Shown: in pieces, positions 38,499 to 47,700 of the stretch
How positions within the stretch are numbered: the first letter of the stretch is position 1
Layout of the letters: each line of letters begins with the position of its first letter
NCBI GenBank assembly: GCA_017460175.1
Contig: JAFUBO010000005.1
Span: forward strand, 147,082 to 211,081
Reading direction: 5' to 3'
DNA: 64,000 nt
Source of the DNA: Bacilli bacterium
Lineage (GTDB): Bacteria; Bacillota_I; Bacilli_A; RF39; UBA660
Position numbers and translations under genes: made by a program
Notes under the pieces: model-generated
The model's database searches: none
The model's input: the letters and a program-made list of their open reading frames with translations, nothing else
Told to the model about the DNA's origin: nothing

Positions 38499-39254
38499 AT
38501 GATTACTATTAAAAGTGAACGTGAAATTGAATTGATGAGACATGCTGGTATGTTGGTGTCAAAAATGCATCAGTTTATTAAACCTTATATTAAACCTGGT
38601 ATTAGTACTTTAGAGTTAGATAGATTGTGTGAGGAATTTATTAGAAGTAATGATGCAATTCCTACAGAAAAGGGTTATGAAGGATATCCTGCTAGTATTT
38701 GTGCTAGTATTAATGATGTTGTAGTACATGGAATACCTCATGAGAAAGATGTGCTTAAATCTGGAGATATTATTACTATTGATGTAGTTATTGGTTATAA
38801 AGGATATCAAGGAGATGCAGCTTGGACATATGCAGTAGGTGAAGTTGATGATAATAAAAAATATTTAATGGAACATACTGAGAAAGCATTATATGAAGGA
38901 ATTAGTATGGTTAAACCTGGAAATAGAATAGGTGATATTAGTGCTGCTGTACAAAAATATGCAGAGAAACACAATTTAGGTGTAGTTAGAGAACTTTGTG
39001 GACATGGTATTGGCAAAGAAATGCATGAAGATCCTGAGGTACCTAATTTTGGTATAGAAAATACTGGTCCTAAATTAAAACCAGGTATGGTAATATGTAT
39101 AGAGCCTATGTTAACTTTTGGAAAAAGAGATATTTATTTACTTGAGGATGAATGGACTGTAGTTACACAAGATGGTAGTGATGCAGCTCATTATGAACAT
39201 ACTGTACTTGTTACTGAAAATGGTTATGAAATTTTAACTCCTAGACTTGATTAA
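38499..39254 (+). CDS. map: Type I methionine aminopeptidase
   Basis: 251 residues. Metal ligands are all visible: Asp in TIDVVIGYKG, Asp in YQGDAAWTYAVG, His in LCGHGIGKEMHEDP, Glu in MVICIEPMLTFG and Glu in HYEHTVLVT. Also the substrate-site His of VVHGIPHE. Removes initiator Met. Strong TGGAGG site; terminator downstream. Confidence 0.97.
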   Translation: MITIKSEREIELMRHAGMLVSKMHQFIKPYIKPGISTLELDRLCEEFIRSNDAIPTEKGYEGYPASICASINDVVVHGIPHEKDVLKSGDIITIDVVIGYKGYQGDAAWTYAVGEVDDNKKYLMEHTEKALYEGISMVKPGNRIGDISAAVQKYAEKHNLGVVRELCGHGIGKEMHEDPEVPNFGIENTGPKLKPGMVICIEPMLTFGKRDIYLLEDEWTVVTQDGSDAAHYEHTVLVTENGYEILTPRLD

Positions 39255-39285
39255 CGTAAAATAGTATTTATTTTACGTTTTTTTA
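39254..39285 (+). terminator. Intrinsic terminator of map
   Basis: ACGTAAAATA (39254-39263) / TATTTTACGT (39269-39278) and T7. Confidence 0.88.
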
Positions 39286-39329
39286 TTTAATTATTTTGTT
39301 TTTGTTGTAAACTAATAGTAGGTGATAAG

Positions 39330-40775
39330 ATGAAAAAAAGTGTATTATTTTTAATAAATGGATTAGGTATAGAAAAGCAAGGTAGTTATAGTATTTCAAT
39401 TGATCAATGTATGCCTAATTTAGCTAAAACTAAAGAAACATCTTTTTTCACAACTGCAGTGATTGATTCAGTAGAATATCATACTGCTTATGAAAAGTTT
39501 TTTTTAGGGGATACATATAAGAAAGAAATGAATTATATAAAAGAAAATATTATTAATGATAATATTGTTAATAATCCAACATATCAAAGTATCAAAAATT
39601 TTTTATCATCAAAAGATAAAAAACTTCATGTTTTTTTAGAAGCTACTAATGATTTTATTGTTGAAGAAGTTAATGATTTAGTAAATAAATTAAATTTGGA
39701 TAAAGATCAAAAAGTGTATTTACATTTGTTACTTACACAACAATCAGTTACTGAATACAAAAAATTAATTGAGCTAGTTAATTATATTAAATATCATTTA
39801 GATACACGTATTACAGTTGGATTTATATTTGGAAAAGAAACATTATCTAATGAACTTAATAAAGAAGAAGTTGATATATTTAAAAAGATGTTTTTTTACT
39901 GTTCTTGTGAAAGATGGACTGAGACAGATAAAAAATTATTATCGTTAAAAGAAAGTAATATTAGGCCTTGTGTAGCACCTGGTTTTTGTGCAGTTAATGG
40001 ATGTAATATAGTAAATGGTGATGTAATATTATTTTTTAATACTAAAAAAAGTAATTATGATAAGTATATACAAATAATTTATAATAATGCTTCAGAAGTA
40101 TTTAAAACAGAACAGTTTAATATTCCTTTATATTCAATAATAAATTTAGATACAAAATATAATGTATTAAGTTTTTCTAATAATATTGTTTATGATAATA
40201 GTTTAGATAAATTACTTGAAAAGACTGATTTAAAAGTATTATTTATTACTAAAAATGAAAATATTAATTATGTTAATTTTTTGGCTAATGGGCTTAATTA
40301 TGTAAGTAATCCGAGAATACAATTTATGAATTTAGATGATAATTATTTATCTAATAACAATAATATTATTAATATTATTGATAATACAGATTATAACTTA
40401 ATAGTATTTGACTATCATATGGATGTTTCTAAAACAGTAAATGATTTAAAAGAACAGTTAGAGAAAATTGATGTTGTTTTAGGAAATGTTGCTAATACAT
40501 GTGTTAATAAACATTCATTATTTATAACATCTTTATATGGATTAAAGAAAGATTTACCACTTGCTCCGTATAATAGTGAAATAGTTACAATTGACTATGA
40601 AATGCAAATACCAATATTCTTCTTTGATTATTCATTCCCAAGAAGTAAATATCGCTTAGTTCCAGGAGAAACAAACGATATTTTAAGCACAGCTATTAGA
40701 TGTGTATGTGATAATAAAGAATTAACTACTTTAGTGAGAACTAAAGGATTACTCACAAGTTTATTATTCAAATAA
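39330..40775 (+). CDS. Alkaline-phosphatase-superfamily protein resembling cofactor-independent phosphoglycerate mutase, probably degenerate
   Basis: 481 residues. The layout recalls iPGM: an N-terminal strand SVLFLINGLGIEKQG where iPGM has LxxLDGxG, an inserted middle domain (KVYLHLLLTQQSV, then GFIFGKE), and a C-terminal half (LIVFDYHMDVSKTVNDL, LFITSLYGLKKDLPLAPYNSE). In real iPGM the metal ligands are in DGWG, DxxGH and TADHGN. Here the first Asp is Asn, and the ADHG block reads SLYG, so catalysis by the usual mechanism is unlikely. Function unknown; may be a binding or regulatory derivative. Monocistronic. Confidence 0.6.
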   Translation: MKKSVLFLINGLGIEKQGSYSISIDQCMPNLAKTKETSFFTTAVIDSVEYHTAYEKFFLGDTYKKEMNYIKENIINDNIVNNPTYQSIKNFLSSKDKKLHVFLEATNDFIVEEVNDLVNKLNLDKDQKVYLHLLLTQQSVTEYKKLIELVNYIKYHLDTRITVGFIFGKETLSNELNKEEVDIFKKMFFYCSCERWTETDKKLLSLKESNIRPCVAPGFCAVNGCNIVNGDVILFFNTKKSNYDKYIQIIYNNASEVFKTEQFNIPLYSIINLDTKYNVLSFSNNIVYDNSLDKLLEKTDLKVLFITKNENINYVNFLANGLNYVSNPRIQFMNLDDNYLSNNNNIINIIDNTDYNLIVFDYHMDVSKTVNDLKEQLEKIDVVLGNVANTCVNKHSLFITSLYGLKKDLPLAPYNSEIVTIDYEMQIPIFFFDYSFPRSKYRLVPGETNDILSTAIRCVCDNKELTTLVRTKGLLTSLLFK

Positions 40776-40801
40776 AAATAGGATTTAAAATCCTATTTTT
40801 T
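40774..40801. terminator. Bidirectional intrinsic terminator
   Basis: AAAAATAGGATTT / AAATCCTATTTTT palindrome between the convergent iPGM-like gene and tetR; it includes the tetR stop. Confidence 0.85.
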
Positions 40802-41386
40802 TAATTCTAAATAATCAAGTTCTGGAATTAATTTATCCAATTCATCTAACATAACTTCTTCTGATATATTATTAGGATTCATAATAGAAGATGCTAATAA
40901 TGTAATAACTCCACTAACATAAAATAAAGCAATATTTTCATTAGAAATATTAGAATGATTAATACAATGTTCATTTAATTCCTCACATACAGAATTATAT
41001 GCAGCTTCAAACATCATATCATGAGCTACCGAATTGTAGTTCTTTTTTATTATAGAAAGAATAGAGTAAGTATTAACTATTTTAGATAAATATAGGAATA
41101 ATTCCTTAACTATAATCATAAAATATTCTTTAATACTATCTACTTGAGTATTCTTATACTTACTTAAATGAATAATAAGTTCATTTTTTAAATCATTCAT
41201 AAATGAATTTAATAATTCATACTTATCATTAAAATGATCATAAAAAGTAGATCTATTAATTAAAGATACTCTACATATATCAATAACTTTAATATCTTCA
41301 AATGATTTTTCTTCCATTAATTCTATTAAAGCTTTATATAAATTAGCCTTTGTCTTACGTACACGTAAATCTTCATTTTTATTCAT
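40793..41386 (-). CDS. TetR-family transcriptional regulator
   Basis: 197 residues. N-terminal TetR DNA-binding domain: TKANLYKALIELMEEKSFEDIKVIDICR, with recognition helix INRSTFYDHFNDKYELL. The C-terminal ligand domain is of the DhaS-like type (TetR_C_33-like, YSILSIIKKN region). Divergent from the MMPL pump gene, so most likely its repressor. Three related inverted repeats lie in the shared 176-base intergenic region. Confidence 0.92.
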   Translation of the reverse strand: MNKNEDLRVRKTKANLYKALIELMEEKSFEDIKVIDICRVSLINRSTFYDHFNDKYELLNSFMNDLKNELIIHLSKYKNTQVDSIKEYFMIIVKELFLYLSKIVNTYSILSIIKKNYNSVAHDMMFEAAYNSVCEELNEHCINHSNISNENIALFYVSGVITLLASSIMNPNNISEEVMLDELDKLIPELDYLELKK

Positions 41387-41411
41387 AGTTTTTCACCAAT
41401 AAAAATTATAG

Positions 41412-41496
41412 TTGTTTTTCCAACAAAAGTAAAGATAAACCACAAATGTTGTTTAAATAACAAACAAAATAAATAAAAATGTAGTTTAATAAACAT
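41412..41496. promoter_or_regulatory. Three candidate TetR operators between tetR and mmpL
   Basis: TTGTT-N5-AACAA at 41412-41426 and again at 41449-41463, plus a related TAGTT-N5-AACAT at 41482-41496 embedded in AAATGTAGTTTAATAAACAT. Sites two and three also share the flank AAATGT. Spacings are 37 and 33 bases, about three helical turns. Identical half-sites in a divergent regulator/pump region are typical of autorepressing TetR proteins. Confidence 0.55.
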
Positions 41497-41562
41497 TTTT
41501 TTAAAAATGTAACTTCATATTTTTACTCATTTGCATAATAATTACAAAGGAGGAGGAAATAT

Positions 41563-43626
41563 ATGAAGAAATTTGCAGATTTTATTACAAAACGACATAT
41601 TTTAATTTTAATTATCGGTTTAGCTTTATTAGTACCTGCAATTATTGGTTATATTAATACGAGAATTAATTATGATATTTTAGTATATTTACCAGATAAT
41701 ATAGATACTATTAAAGGTGAAAAGATATTAACAGATGATTTTGGAATTGGTAGTTATGCTTTTGTAATGACAGATATGAAAGATAATTATAAAGTTTTAA
41801 AATTAGAAGAAAAAATAAAAAAAATTAATGGAGTTAATAAAGTATTTAGTATAGCTGATGTACTTGATACAACTATTCCTAAAGATATGTTACCAAATGA
41901 AATAAAAGATAAATTATATGATAAAGATACAAGTATAATAATGGTAACATTTAATGGCTCAACTTCAGAAGATGAAACGATTGAAGCAGTAAGAAATTTA
42001 AGAAAAACAGTAGGTAATGCTAATAGTGTTAGTAGTATGACATCTATGGTAGTAGATACAATGGACTTGTCTAATCAAGAAATACTAATCTATGTAGTAA
42101 TAGCAGTAGCATTATGTTTATTAGTTCTTACTATAACAACAGACTCATATATAATACCATTTTTATTATTAGGTAATATTGGTATTGCTATTATTTATAA
42201 CATGGGAACAAATATTTTCTTAGGAGAAATATCATATATAACAAAAGCAATTGCAGCGGTATTACAATTAGGAGTTACAACAGACTTTTCAATATTTTTG
42301 TATCATAAATATATACAAGCAAAAGAAAAATCAAAAAATAATACTGCAGCTATGAGTGATGCAATACAAGAAACATTTAAATCAGTAATAGGATCAAGCC
42401 TAACTACATTTGTTGGATTCTTAGCACTTTGTACAATGGATTTAACATTAGGAAAAGATATTGGTCTTGTAATGGCTAAAGGTGTATTAATGGGACTTAT
42501 TTGTGTTTTAACTATTTTCCCTGCACTTCTATTAGTATTCGATAAAGTAATAGAAAAAACAACTCATAAAGTATTATTGCCAGAATTTAAAGGAATACAA
42601 AAATTCTCAAGTAAATATTATAAATATATATTTGTAGTATTTTTAATACTTTTAATTCCAGCGTATATTGGTAATAAAAACTGTATGGTTTATTATAAAC
42701 TGGATGAATCACTTCCAAGTAACTTAGCATTCCATGTTGCTGATACTAATCTAGCTAAAAAATTTAATATAACATCTCCTGAAATAGTAATATTAAGAAA
42801 AGAAGTTAATCGAAACAAAGTACAACAATTAACTGAGAAACTTGAAAAGGTTAAAGGCATTAACTTAGTACTTGCACCTAATACATTAGTAAGTGATGAA
42901 TTTTCTAGTTTATTACCTAAAGAATTAAATGAATTACTAGATAATCCTAAATATCAATTAATTATTATGAATTCAAAATATGAAATAGCATCAGATAAAT
43001 TAAATAATCAAGTAAAAGAAGTAGAAAAAATTGTTAAAGAATATGATAAAAAAGGTATAGTTGCTGGAGAAGGGGCTTTAATGAAAGATTTAGTAACTAT
43101 ATCAGATCATGATTTCAAAATGGTTAATTATACATCAATTATAGTTATATTTATAGTAATGCTTTTAGTTCTACAATCAATTGGATTACCAGTAGTACTA
43201 ATATTTGCAATAGAATTTGGTATTTTTGTAAATATGGCAATATCATACTACACCGGAGTAAAACTTCCATTTATCGCAAGTATAGTAGTAGGAACTATCC
43301 AGTTAGGAGCAACAATTGATTATGCAATTTTAATGTCTACTACATATTTAGAAGAAAGACATAAGAAAAAGAAAGAAAAACAAAAAGCAATAGAAGATAC
43401 ATTAAAAGTAACTGTACCATCTATTATAACTTCAGCACTATGTTTCTTTGCAGCTACAATAGGAGTAAGTATTTATACAAAAATAGATATGATTGGTTCA
43501 ATTTGTACATTACTTGCCAGAGGTGCTATTATTTCAATGTTAGTAGTTATAATAATTCTTCCATCTCTATTATTAATATTTGATGGATTTATCTTAAAAA
43601 CAACTAAATTTAAGGAGGGTAAATAA
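41563..43626 (+). CDS. MMPL/RND-family membrane transporter
   Basis: 687 residues with about 12 membrane helices in two repeats. Each repeat has one helix, a large extracytoplasmic domain, then five helices. The RND/MMPL motif GVTTDFSIFLYHKY in repeat one and GATIDYAILMSTTYLEERHKKK in repeat two carry the helix-4 acidic residues expected for proton coupling. Exports lipids or hydrophobic compounds in related bacteria. Strong AAAGGAGGAGG site; two bases before the heptad-repeat gene, so cotranscribed under TetR control. Confidence 0.93.
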   Translation: MKKFADFITKRHILILIIGLALLVPAIIGYINTRINYDILVYLPDNIDTIKGEKILTDDFGIGSYAFVMTDMKDNYKVLKLEEKIKKINGVNKVFSIADVLDTTIPKDMLPNEIKDKLYDKDTSIIMVTFNGSTSEDETIEAVRNLRKTVGNANSVSSMTSMVVDTMDLSNQEILIYVVIAVALCLLVLTITTDSYIIPFLLLGNIGIAIIYNMGTNIFLGEISYITKAIAAVLQLGVTTDFSIFLYHKYIQAKEKSKNNTAAMSDAIQETFKSVIGSSLTTFVGFLALCTMDLTLGKDIGLVMAKGVLMGLICVLTIFPALLLVFDKVIEKTTHKVLLPEFKGIQKFSSKYYKYIFVVFLILLIPAYIGNKNCMVYYKLDESLPSNLAFHVADTNLAKKFNITSPEIVILRKEVNRNKVQQLTEKLEKVKGINLVLAPNTLVSDEFSSLLPKELNELLDNPKYQLIIMNSKYEIASDKLNNQVKEVEKIVKEYDKKGIVAGEGALMKDLVTISDHDFKMVNYTSIIVIFIVMLLVLQSIGLPVVLIFAIEFGIFVNMAISYYTGVKLPFIASIVVGTIQLGATIDYAILMSTTYLEERHKKKKEKQKAIEDTLKVTVPSIITSALCFFAATIGVSIYTKIDMIGSICTLLARGAIISMLVVIIILPSLLLIFDGFILKTTKFKEGK

Positions 43627-43627
43627 A

Positions 43628-45304
43628 ATGAAATTAAATAAGAAAATAAGTTTAATCGCATTAGTATTAATATTATCTAATCCATTAAATACTTTTGCAT
43701 TAACTAAAACAGAAACAGTATACACAACACTAAAAAATACTGGTGAAGTAGAAAAAACAGATATAAATGTATCTCTAAGTAAATTAACTGAAGGAGAAGT
43801 AATTGATTATACTAATTTAGATAATATTAAAAATATTAATGGTGAAGAAACTTTCTCAAGAGATACTAATAAAATCACATGGAAATCTACTGGTAAAGAT
43901 ATTTATTATAAAGGAAAATTAAATAGTGAATTACCAATTAAAGTAACTGCAAAATATTATCTAAATAATGAAGAAAAACCTTTAACTGAAATTATTGGTA
44001 AAAAAGGAAATATAAAAGAAGTATTTAAATTTAAAAATGATAGTTACGATTATAATAGTGGTATGTATACACCATTTGTAGTAAGTACTATTAGTATGAT
44101 AAATACAAAAAATAATTCAAATGTAGAAGTAAGCACAGGTAAAGTTATTAATACAGGTAATAAATCTATAGTAACTGCAATATCTGCACCAGGTTTATAT
44201 GAAAGTACTAATATTTATGAATTAAGAAATATGGATGAAGTAACTATTTCATATGATACAGATAAATTTAGTATGAATGATATATATTTTGTAATTACAC
44301 CTAAATTATTAGATGAAGTAGATATTTCTAATTTAGATAAAATAAGTACTGTTACTAATTCATTAAATACACTACAAGATGGAGTAAATAAATTAGAGTC
44401 AGGATCTAATACTTTATATGAAGGTAATAATAGTTTAAATGAAGGATTAAAGTCTTTAAACGAAGGATTAGAAAAAGCATTAAATGGTTCAGATGAATTA
44501 TATAAAGGATTAAGTCAAGTAGAAGAAGGTAGTAGTAAAATAAATTCTCTAACTACTTTAGTAGATGAATTATATAAAACATATAAAGAAAATGAAGCAC
44601 TTTTAAATAATATTAAAGAAGGTATAACAGAAGAACAATTAACAGAAGGAATTAATACTGCAACAGAGGAAAAAACATCACTAGAAAATAAATTAAATGA
44701 AGTAAATACTGCTATTACTATGTTAGAACAAATACCACAAGAAGTAATTACAGAAGAACAAAAAGTAACACTTGAAACTTTAAAAGGTCAAAAAATCCAA
44801 ATAGAAAATGGTATATCTGAATATGCCAAAGGTATTAGTGAAGCAGAAGCTAACTTAAAAATGCTTCCAACAGCTTCAATTAAACTAACAACATCTAATG
44901 AAGTAATATCAAAAGTACTTTGTGGTGTATTAGGAGTTAGTGATATCAATGCAGTAAATGATGAAGTAATTAATACATTTAAAATACAAATAACTACTCT
45001 AACTACAGGTATTTCTAAATTATGTGAAGGAAGTAAAGAATTAAATACTGGTTTAAATGAGTTATATGAAGGATCTAATAAATTAGTAGAAGGTTCTACT
45101 AAGTTAAGTGAAGGTAATAAAGAACTATTAGAAGGTATTACTAAACTAAATAATGAAGGAATTAAAAAACTAAGTAATTATGGTAGTAAAATAAATAATT
45201 ATTCTTATAATATAAAAACATTAATAAACTTAAGTAAAAACTACAAAGGATTTACAAGTAGTAATGCAGATAAAACAATCTTTATATATAAATTATCAAA
45301 ATAA
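43628..45304 (+). CDS. Exported protein with X-X-X-Leu-X-X-Gly heptad repeats
   Basis: 558 residues. Signal peptide about 1-24 (KKISLIALVLILSNPLNTFA), a beta-rich N-terminal domain to about 230, then heptads of the form xxxLxxG (LQDGVNKLESGSNTLYEGNN) over 246-302. A helical hairpin follows, then a second repeat block at about 458-507 (ITTLTTGISKLCEGSKELN onward). Such repeats accompany YhgE/MMPL exporters and probably form long coiled rods on the outer face of the membrane. No C-terminal membrane anchor or LPXTG is visible. Partner of the pump encoded just upstream. Confidence 0.88.
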   Translation: MKLNKKISLIALVLILSNPLNTFALTKTETVYTTLKNTGEVEKTDINVSLSKLTEGEVIDYTNLDNIKNINGEETFSRDTNKITWKSTGKDIYYKGKLNSELPIKVTAKYYLNNEEKPLTEIIGKKGNIKEVFKFKNDSYDYNSGMYTPFVVSTISMINTKNNSNVEVSTGKVINTGNKSIVTAISAPGLYESTNIYELRNMDEVTISYDTDKFSMNDIYFVITPKLLDEVDISNLDKISTVTNSLNTLQDGVNKLESGSNTLYEGNNSLNEGLKSLNEGLEKALNGSDELYKGLSQVEEGSSKINSLTTLVDELYKTYKENEALLNNIKEGITEEQLTEGINTATEEKTSLENKLNEVNTAITMLEQIPQEVITEEQKVTLETLKGQKIQIENGISEYAKGISEAEANLKMLPTASIKLTTSNEVISKVLCGVLGVSDINAVNDEVINTFKIQITTLTTGISKLCEGSKELNTGLNELYEGSNKLVEGSTKLSEGNKELLEGITKLNNEGIKKLSNYGSKINNYSYNIKTLINLSKNYKGFTSSNADKTIFIYKLSK

Positions 45305-45328
45305 AAGGGTAACCTTTTATTTTTTTTT
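45303..45328 (+). terminator. Intrinsic terminator of the mmpL operon
   Basis: AAAAGG-GTAA-CCTTTT (45303-45318) followed by a T-rich tract. Confidence 0.8.
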
Positions 45329-45343
45329 GTTAACCAATAAAGG

Positions 45344-45372
45344 TTGACATAAAAAATATACTGTGATATGAT
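45344..45372 (+). promoter_or_regulatory. Strong promoter upstream of the 25-residue peptide gene
   Basis: TTGACA (45344-45349), 17-base spacer, TATGAT (45367-45372). Confidence 0.85.
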
Positions 45373-45402
45373 TAAAACGAATTTGAGGAAAGGAGTGAGA
45401 AT

Positions 45403-45480
45403 ATGATCAAATTTGAAAAATTGAAAAGTATTTTTAGTAGTGGCTATAATGAGGATTTATTATATTCTCATGATTTTTAA
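45403..45480 (+). CDS. 25-residue peptide, leader or cargo of the following ABC exporter
   Basis: ATG 45403 preceded by an excellent AAAGGAGTGAG site and a near-consensus promoter. Reads MIKFEKLKSIFSSGYNEDLL then YSHDF and stop at 45478. It begins with a short basic amphipathic stretch and ends acidic/aromatic. A hairpin terminator follows 13 bases after the stop, before the ABC gene. Could be a regulatory leader peptide controlling readthrough, an exported signal peptide, or a small cytoplasmic protein. No family recognised. Confidence 0.6.
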   Translation: MIKFEKLKSIFSSGYNEDLLYSHDF

Positions 45481-45492
45481 CGTATTAAAAAT

Positions 45493-45512
45493 AGTCACTT
45501 ATGTGACTTTTT
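45493..45512 (+). terminator. Terminator/attenuator between peptide and ABC gene
   Basis: AGTCAC-TTAT-GTGACT (45493-45508) then T-rich TTTTTATTTT. No separate strong promoter is seen before the ABC gene at 45537, so some readthrough is likely. Confidence 0.75.
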
Positions 45513-45536
45513 ATTTTAAATAAAGAGGTGAATAAT

Positions 45537-47273
45537 ATGAAAAAAATGAAAAATTTTAAAATATTATTCCGATACTTAAAAGATGAAAAGGTAAAATTAT
45601 TCTTATATATTTTACTAGTTGTACTTAGTTATTTACCTTCTTTATTAGGAGTATACTATTGGGGTTTGGCTGTTGAAAAATTAGTATTAAATGATTTTAA
45701 TAGTTTTGTATTCTATCTTATTGTAATGTCTGTAGTAAATATACTATTTTATTCAATATTACAAATACCTAGAGATAGTTTATATAACTATTTAGAAATC
45801 AAATTTACTAAGAACGTTAGTAAAGATTTATATAGTAAGATAGACTCTTTACCTGTAAGAAGCTTTGAAGAAATCGGAGTAGGAGAATTTATTAATAGAT
45901 TATATACTGATCCTGATAGAATAATGCAATTACTACAAAAAATGATTAGATTAATATGTAAATCTATTATACTTGTAGTAGTTTTAGTAATAGCATTTTC
46001 TACATCATATATATTAGGATTTGAAATATTAATATTTGGATTTATAATGGGATTTATTTCAGCAAAATTTTTCCCTAAAATTAAAAAGACTCATGAAAGT
46101 ATAAAGAAAGAGTCTGATAATTATGTTAAAGTCGCTACGGAAAATATTACTGGTATAAGAGAAATAAAATCTCTTGGTATTAAAGAAAATATTCGAAAGA
46201 ACTTATTTGGTATATTAGATAATATGTTTAAACATACTAAAGATATTAAAAAATATGAAGTTACTTATTTTAGTTTAAATAATTTAAGTTATTTCATTTT
46301 ACAATTTGTTATTTTAGTAACTGCTGCATATTTTGTAGTTCAAGGTAAAATATCTTATTCTTTATTTATAGTACTTGAATCTTATATTTGGAGAATAGAT
46401 GATGTTGTAGAAAGTATTAGTGATTTTGGAGTTAATTATAATAAAGTTACTGTATCTTTAAAGAGAATTGGTGAAATTATTAATAATGAGCTTTATAAAG
46501 ATGAATCATTTGGTAATAAAGAATTAATTAATACTAAAGGTGTAATAGAATTTAAAAATGTTAAATTTAAATATAGTAAAGATGAAGATTATACATTAAA
46601 AGGACTTAGTATGATAATACCTCCTCATAAAAAGATTGCTATAGTAGGTCGTAGTGGTAATGGTAAGAGTACAATATTTAATTTATTATTAAGATATTTT
46701 GATTCTACACATGGTTCTATTAATATAGATGGTATTAATATTAAGGATTTAAGTGAAAAATCTTTAAGAGATAATATATCTATCATTAGACAATCACCAT
46801 TTTTATTTAATTTAAGTATATTAGATAATTTTAAATTGGTTAAAGATGATGTAACTTTTGAAGAAATAAGAGAAGTATGTAAAAGAGCATATATTGATGA
46901 TTATATACTTAGTTTACCAAAAGGATATGAAACAATAATAGGTGAAGGTGGTATAAATCTATCTGGTGGACAAAAACAAAGATTAGCTATTGCTAGAACT
47001 TTATTATTAAATACAAAGATAATTTTATTTGATGAAGCAACTAGTGCATTAGATAATGAAAGTCAAGAATATATTAAAAGAACTATTGATGATTTAGTAA
47101 AAGATCATACAGTAGTAATTGTGGCACATAGATTAAGTACTATTGTTGATGCTGATCAAATTAATATTATAGATAAAGGTATACTTTCAGGTAGTGGTAC
47201 TCATCAAGAATTATTAAATAATAATAAGATTTATCAAAGTTTATATAATAATGAATCCTCAAATTCAGAATAA
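45537..47273 (+). CDS. ABC transporter, fused permease and ATPase (exporter type)
   Basis: 578 residues from ATG 45537 (AAAGAGGTG). Six membrane helices in the first ~300 residues, with the cytoplasmic coupling segment VATENITGIREIKSLGIKEN. Nucleotide-binding domain: Walker A IVGRSGNGKSTIF, Q-loop ISIIRQSPFLF, signature LSGGQKQRLAIART, Walker B ILFDEATSALD and switch His VAHRLSTI. Type IV exporter half-transporter, likely a homodimer. Substrate unknown; possibly the adjacent 25-residue peptide. Confidence 0.94.
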   Translation: MKKMKNFKILFRYLKDEKVKLFLYILLVVLSYLPSLLGVYYWGLAVEKLVLNDFNSFVFYLIVMSVVNILFYSILQIPRDSLYNYLEIKFTKNVSKDLYSKIDSLPVRSFEEIGVGEFINRLYTDPDRIMQLLQKMIRLICKSIILVVVLVIAFSTSYILGFEILIFGFIMGFISAKFFPKIKKTHESIKKESDNYVKVATENITGIREIKSLGIKENIRKNLFGILDNMFKHTKDIKKYEVTYFSLNNLSYFILQFVILVTAAYFVVQGKISYSLFIVLESYIWRIDDVVESISDFGVNYNKVTVSLKRIGEIINNELYKDESFGNKELINTKGVIEFKNVKFKYSKDEDYTLKGLSMIIPPHKKIAIVGRSGNGKSTIFNLLLRYFDSTHGSINIDGINIKDLSEKSLRDNISIIRQSPFLFNLSILDNFKLVKDDVTFEEIREVCKRAYIDDYILSLPKGYETIIGEGGINLSGGQKQRLAIARTLLLNTKIILFDEATSALDNESQEYIKRTIDDLVKDHTVVIVAHRLSTIVDADQINIIDKGILSGSGTHQELLNNNKIYQSLYNNESSNSE

Positions 47274-47296
47274 AAGGAGAAAATCTCCTTTTTTAT
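47274..47296 (+). terminator. Intrinsic terminator
   Basis: AAGGAGA-AAA-TCTCCTT (47274-47290) and T6. Confidence 0.9.
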
Positions 47297-47308
47297 TTTC
47301 TTCTTTTT

Positions 47309-47317
47309 TGTTATAAT
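47309..47317 (+). promoter_or_regulatory. Extended -10 promoter for small membrane protein gene
   Basis: TGTTATAAT, 23 bases upstream of the ATG at 47341. Confidence 0.5.
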
Positions 47318-47340
47318 TAATATGATAAAGAGGGATTAAT

Positions 47341-47613
47341 ATGATAAGAGATTTAATGAAATTAATAATTAAAATTATTTTATTTATCTTTTTAATTTGT
47401 TTTGTAACTATGGGTATTGATTTATATAGAATTAAGAATAATAATTTGCCTGTTTTTTGTAGTTATGAATATAATTCTAAGAATAATATACAAACTTTTA
47501 GAGGAATTATATATACAGCATCTAGAAAAGTATATGCTAGTCCTAATGAAAGTTTAAGTGATTCTAGTAATATTAAATTTAAAATTATTATGTTCAACGT
47601 TAAAATTAAATAG
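47341..47613 (+). CDS. Small single-pass membrane protein, hypothetical
   Basis: 90 residues. An N-terminal membrane helix (LIIKIILFIFLICFVTMGI) is followed by a likely extracytoplasmic domain of about 60 residues with one Cys (LPVFCSYEYNS). No lipobox in the right place and no family recognised. It has its own extended -10 promoter, AAGAGGG ribosome site and terminator. Placed between two ABC exporter genes. Confidence 0.65.
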   Translation: MIRDLMKLIIKIILFIFLICFVTMGIDLYRIKNNNLPVFCSYEYNSKNNIQTFRGIIYTASRKVYASPNESLSDSSNIKFKIIMFNVKIK

Positions 47614-47637
47614 AATAATAATAAGTGTAAATGAATA

Positions 47638-47660
47638 AAAGTAAGTATATTACTTTTTAT
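47638..47660 (+). terminator. Intrinsic terminator
   Basis: AAAGTAA-GTATA-TTACTTT (47638-47656) with T-rich tail. Confidence 0.75.
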
Positions 47661-47700
47661 TTTTTTATGATAAAATATATATTGGTATAAGGAGGGCAAC

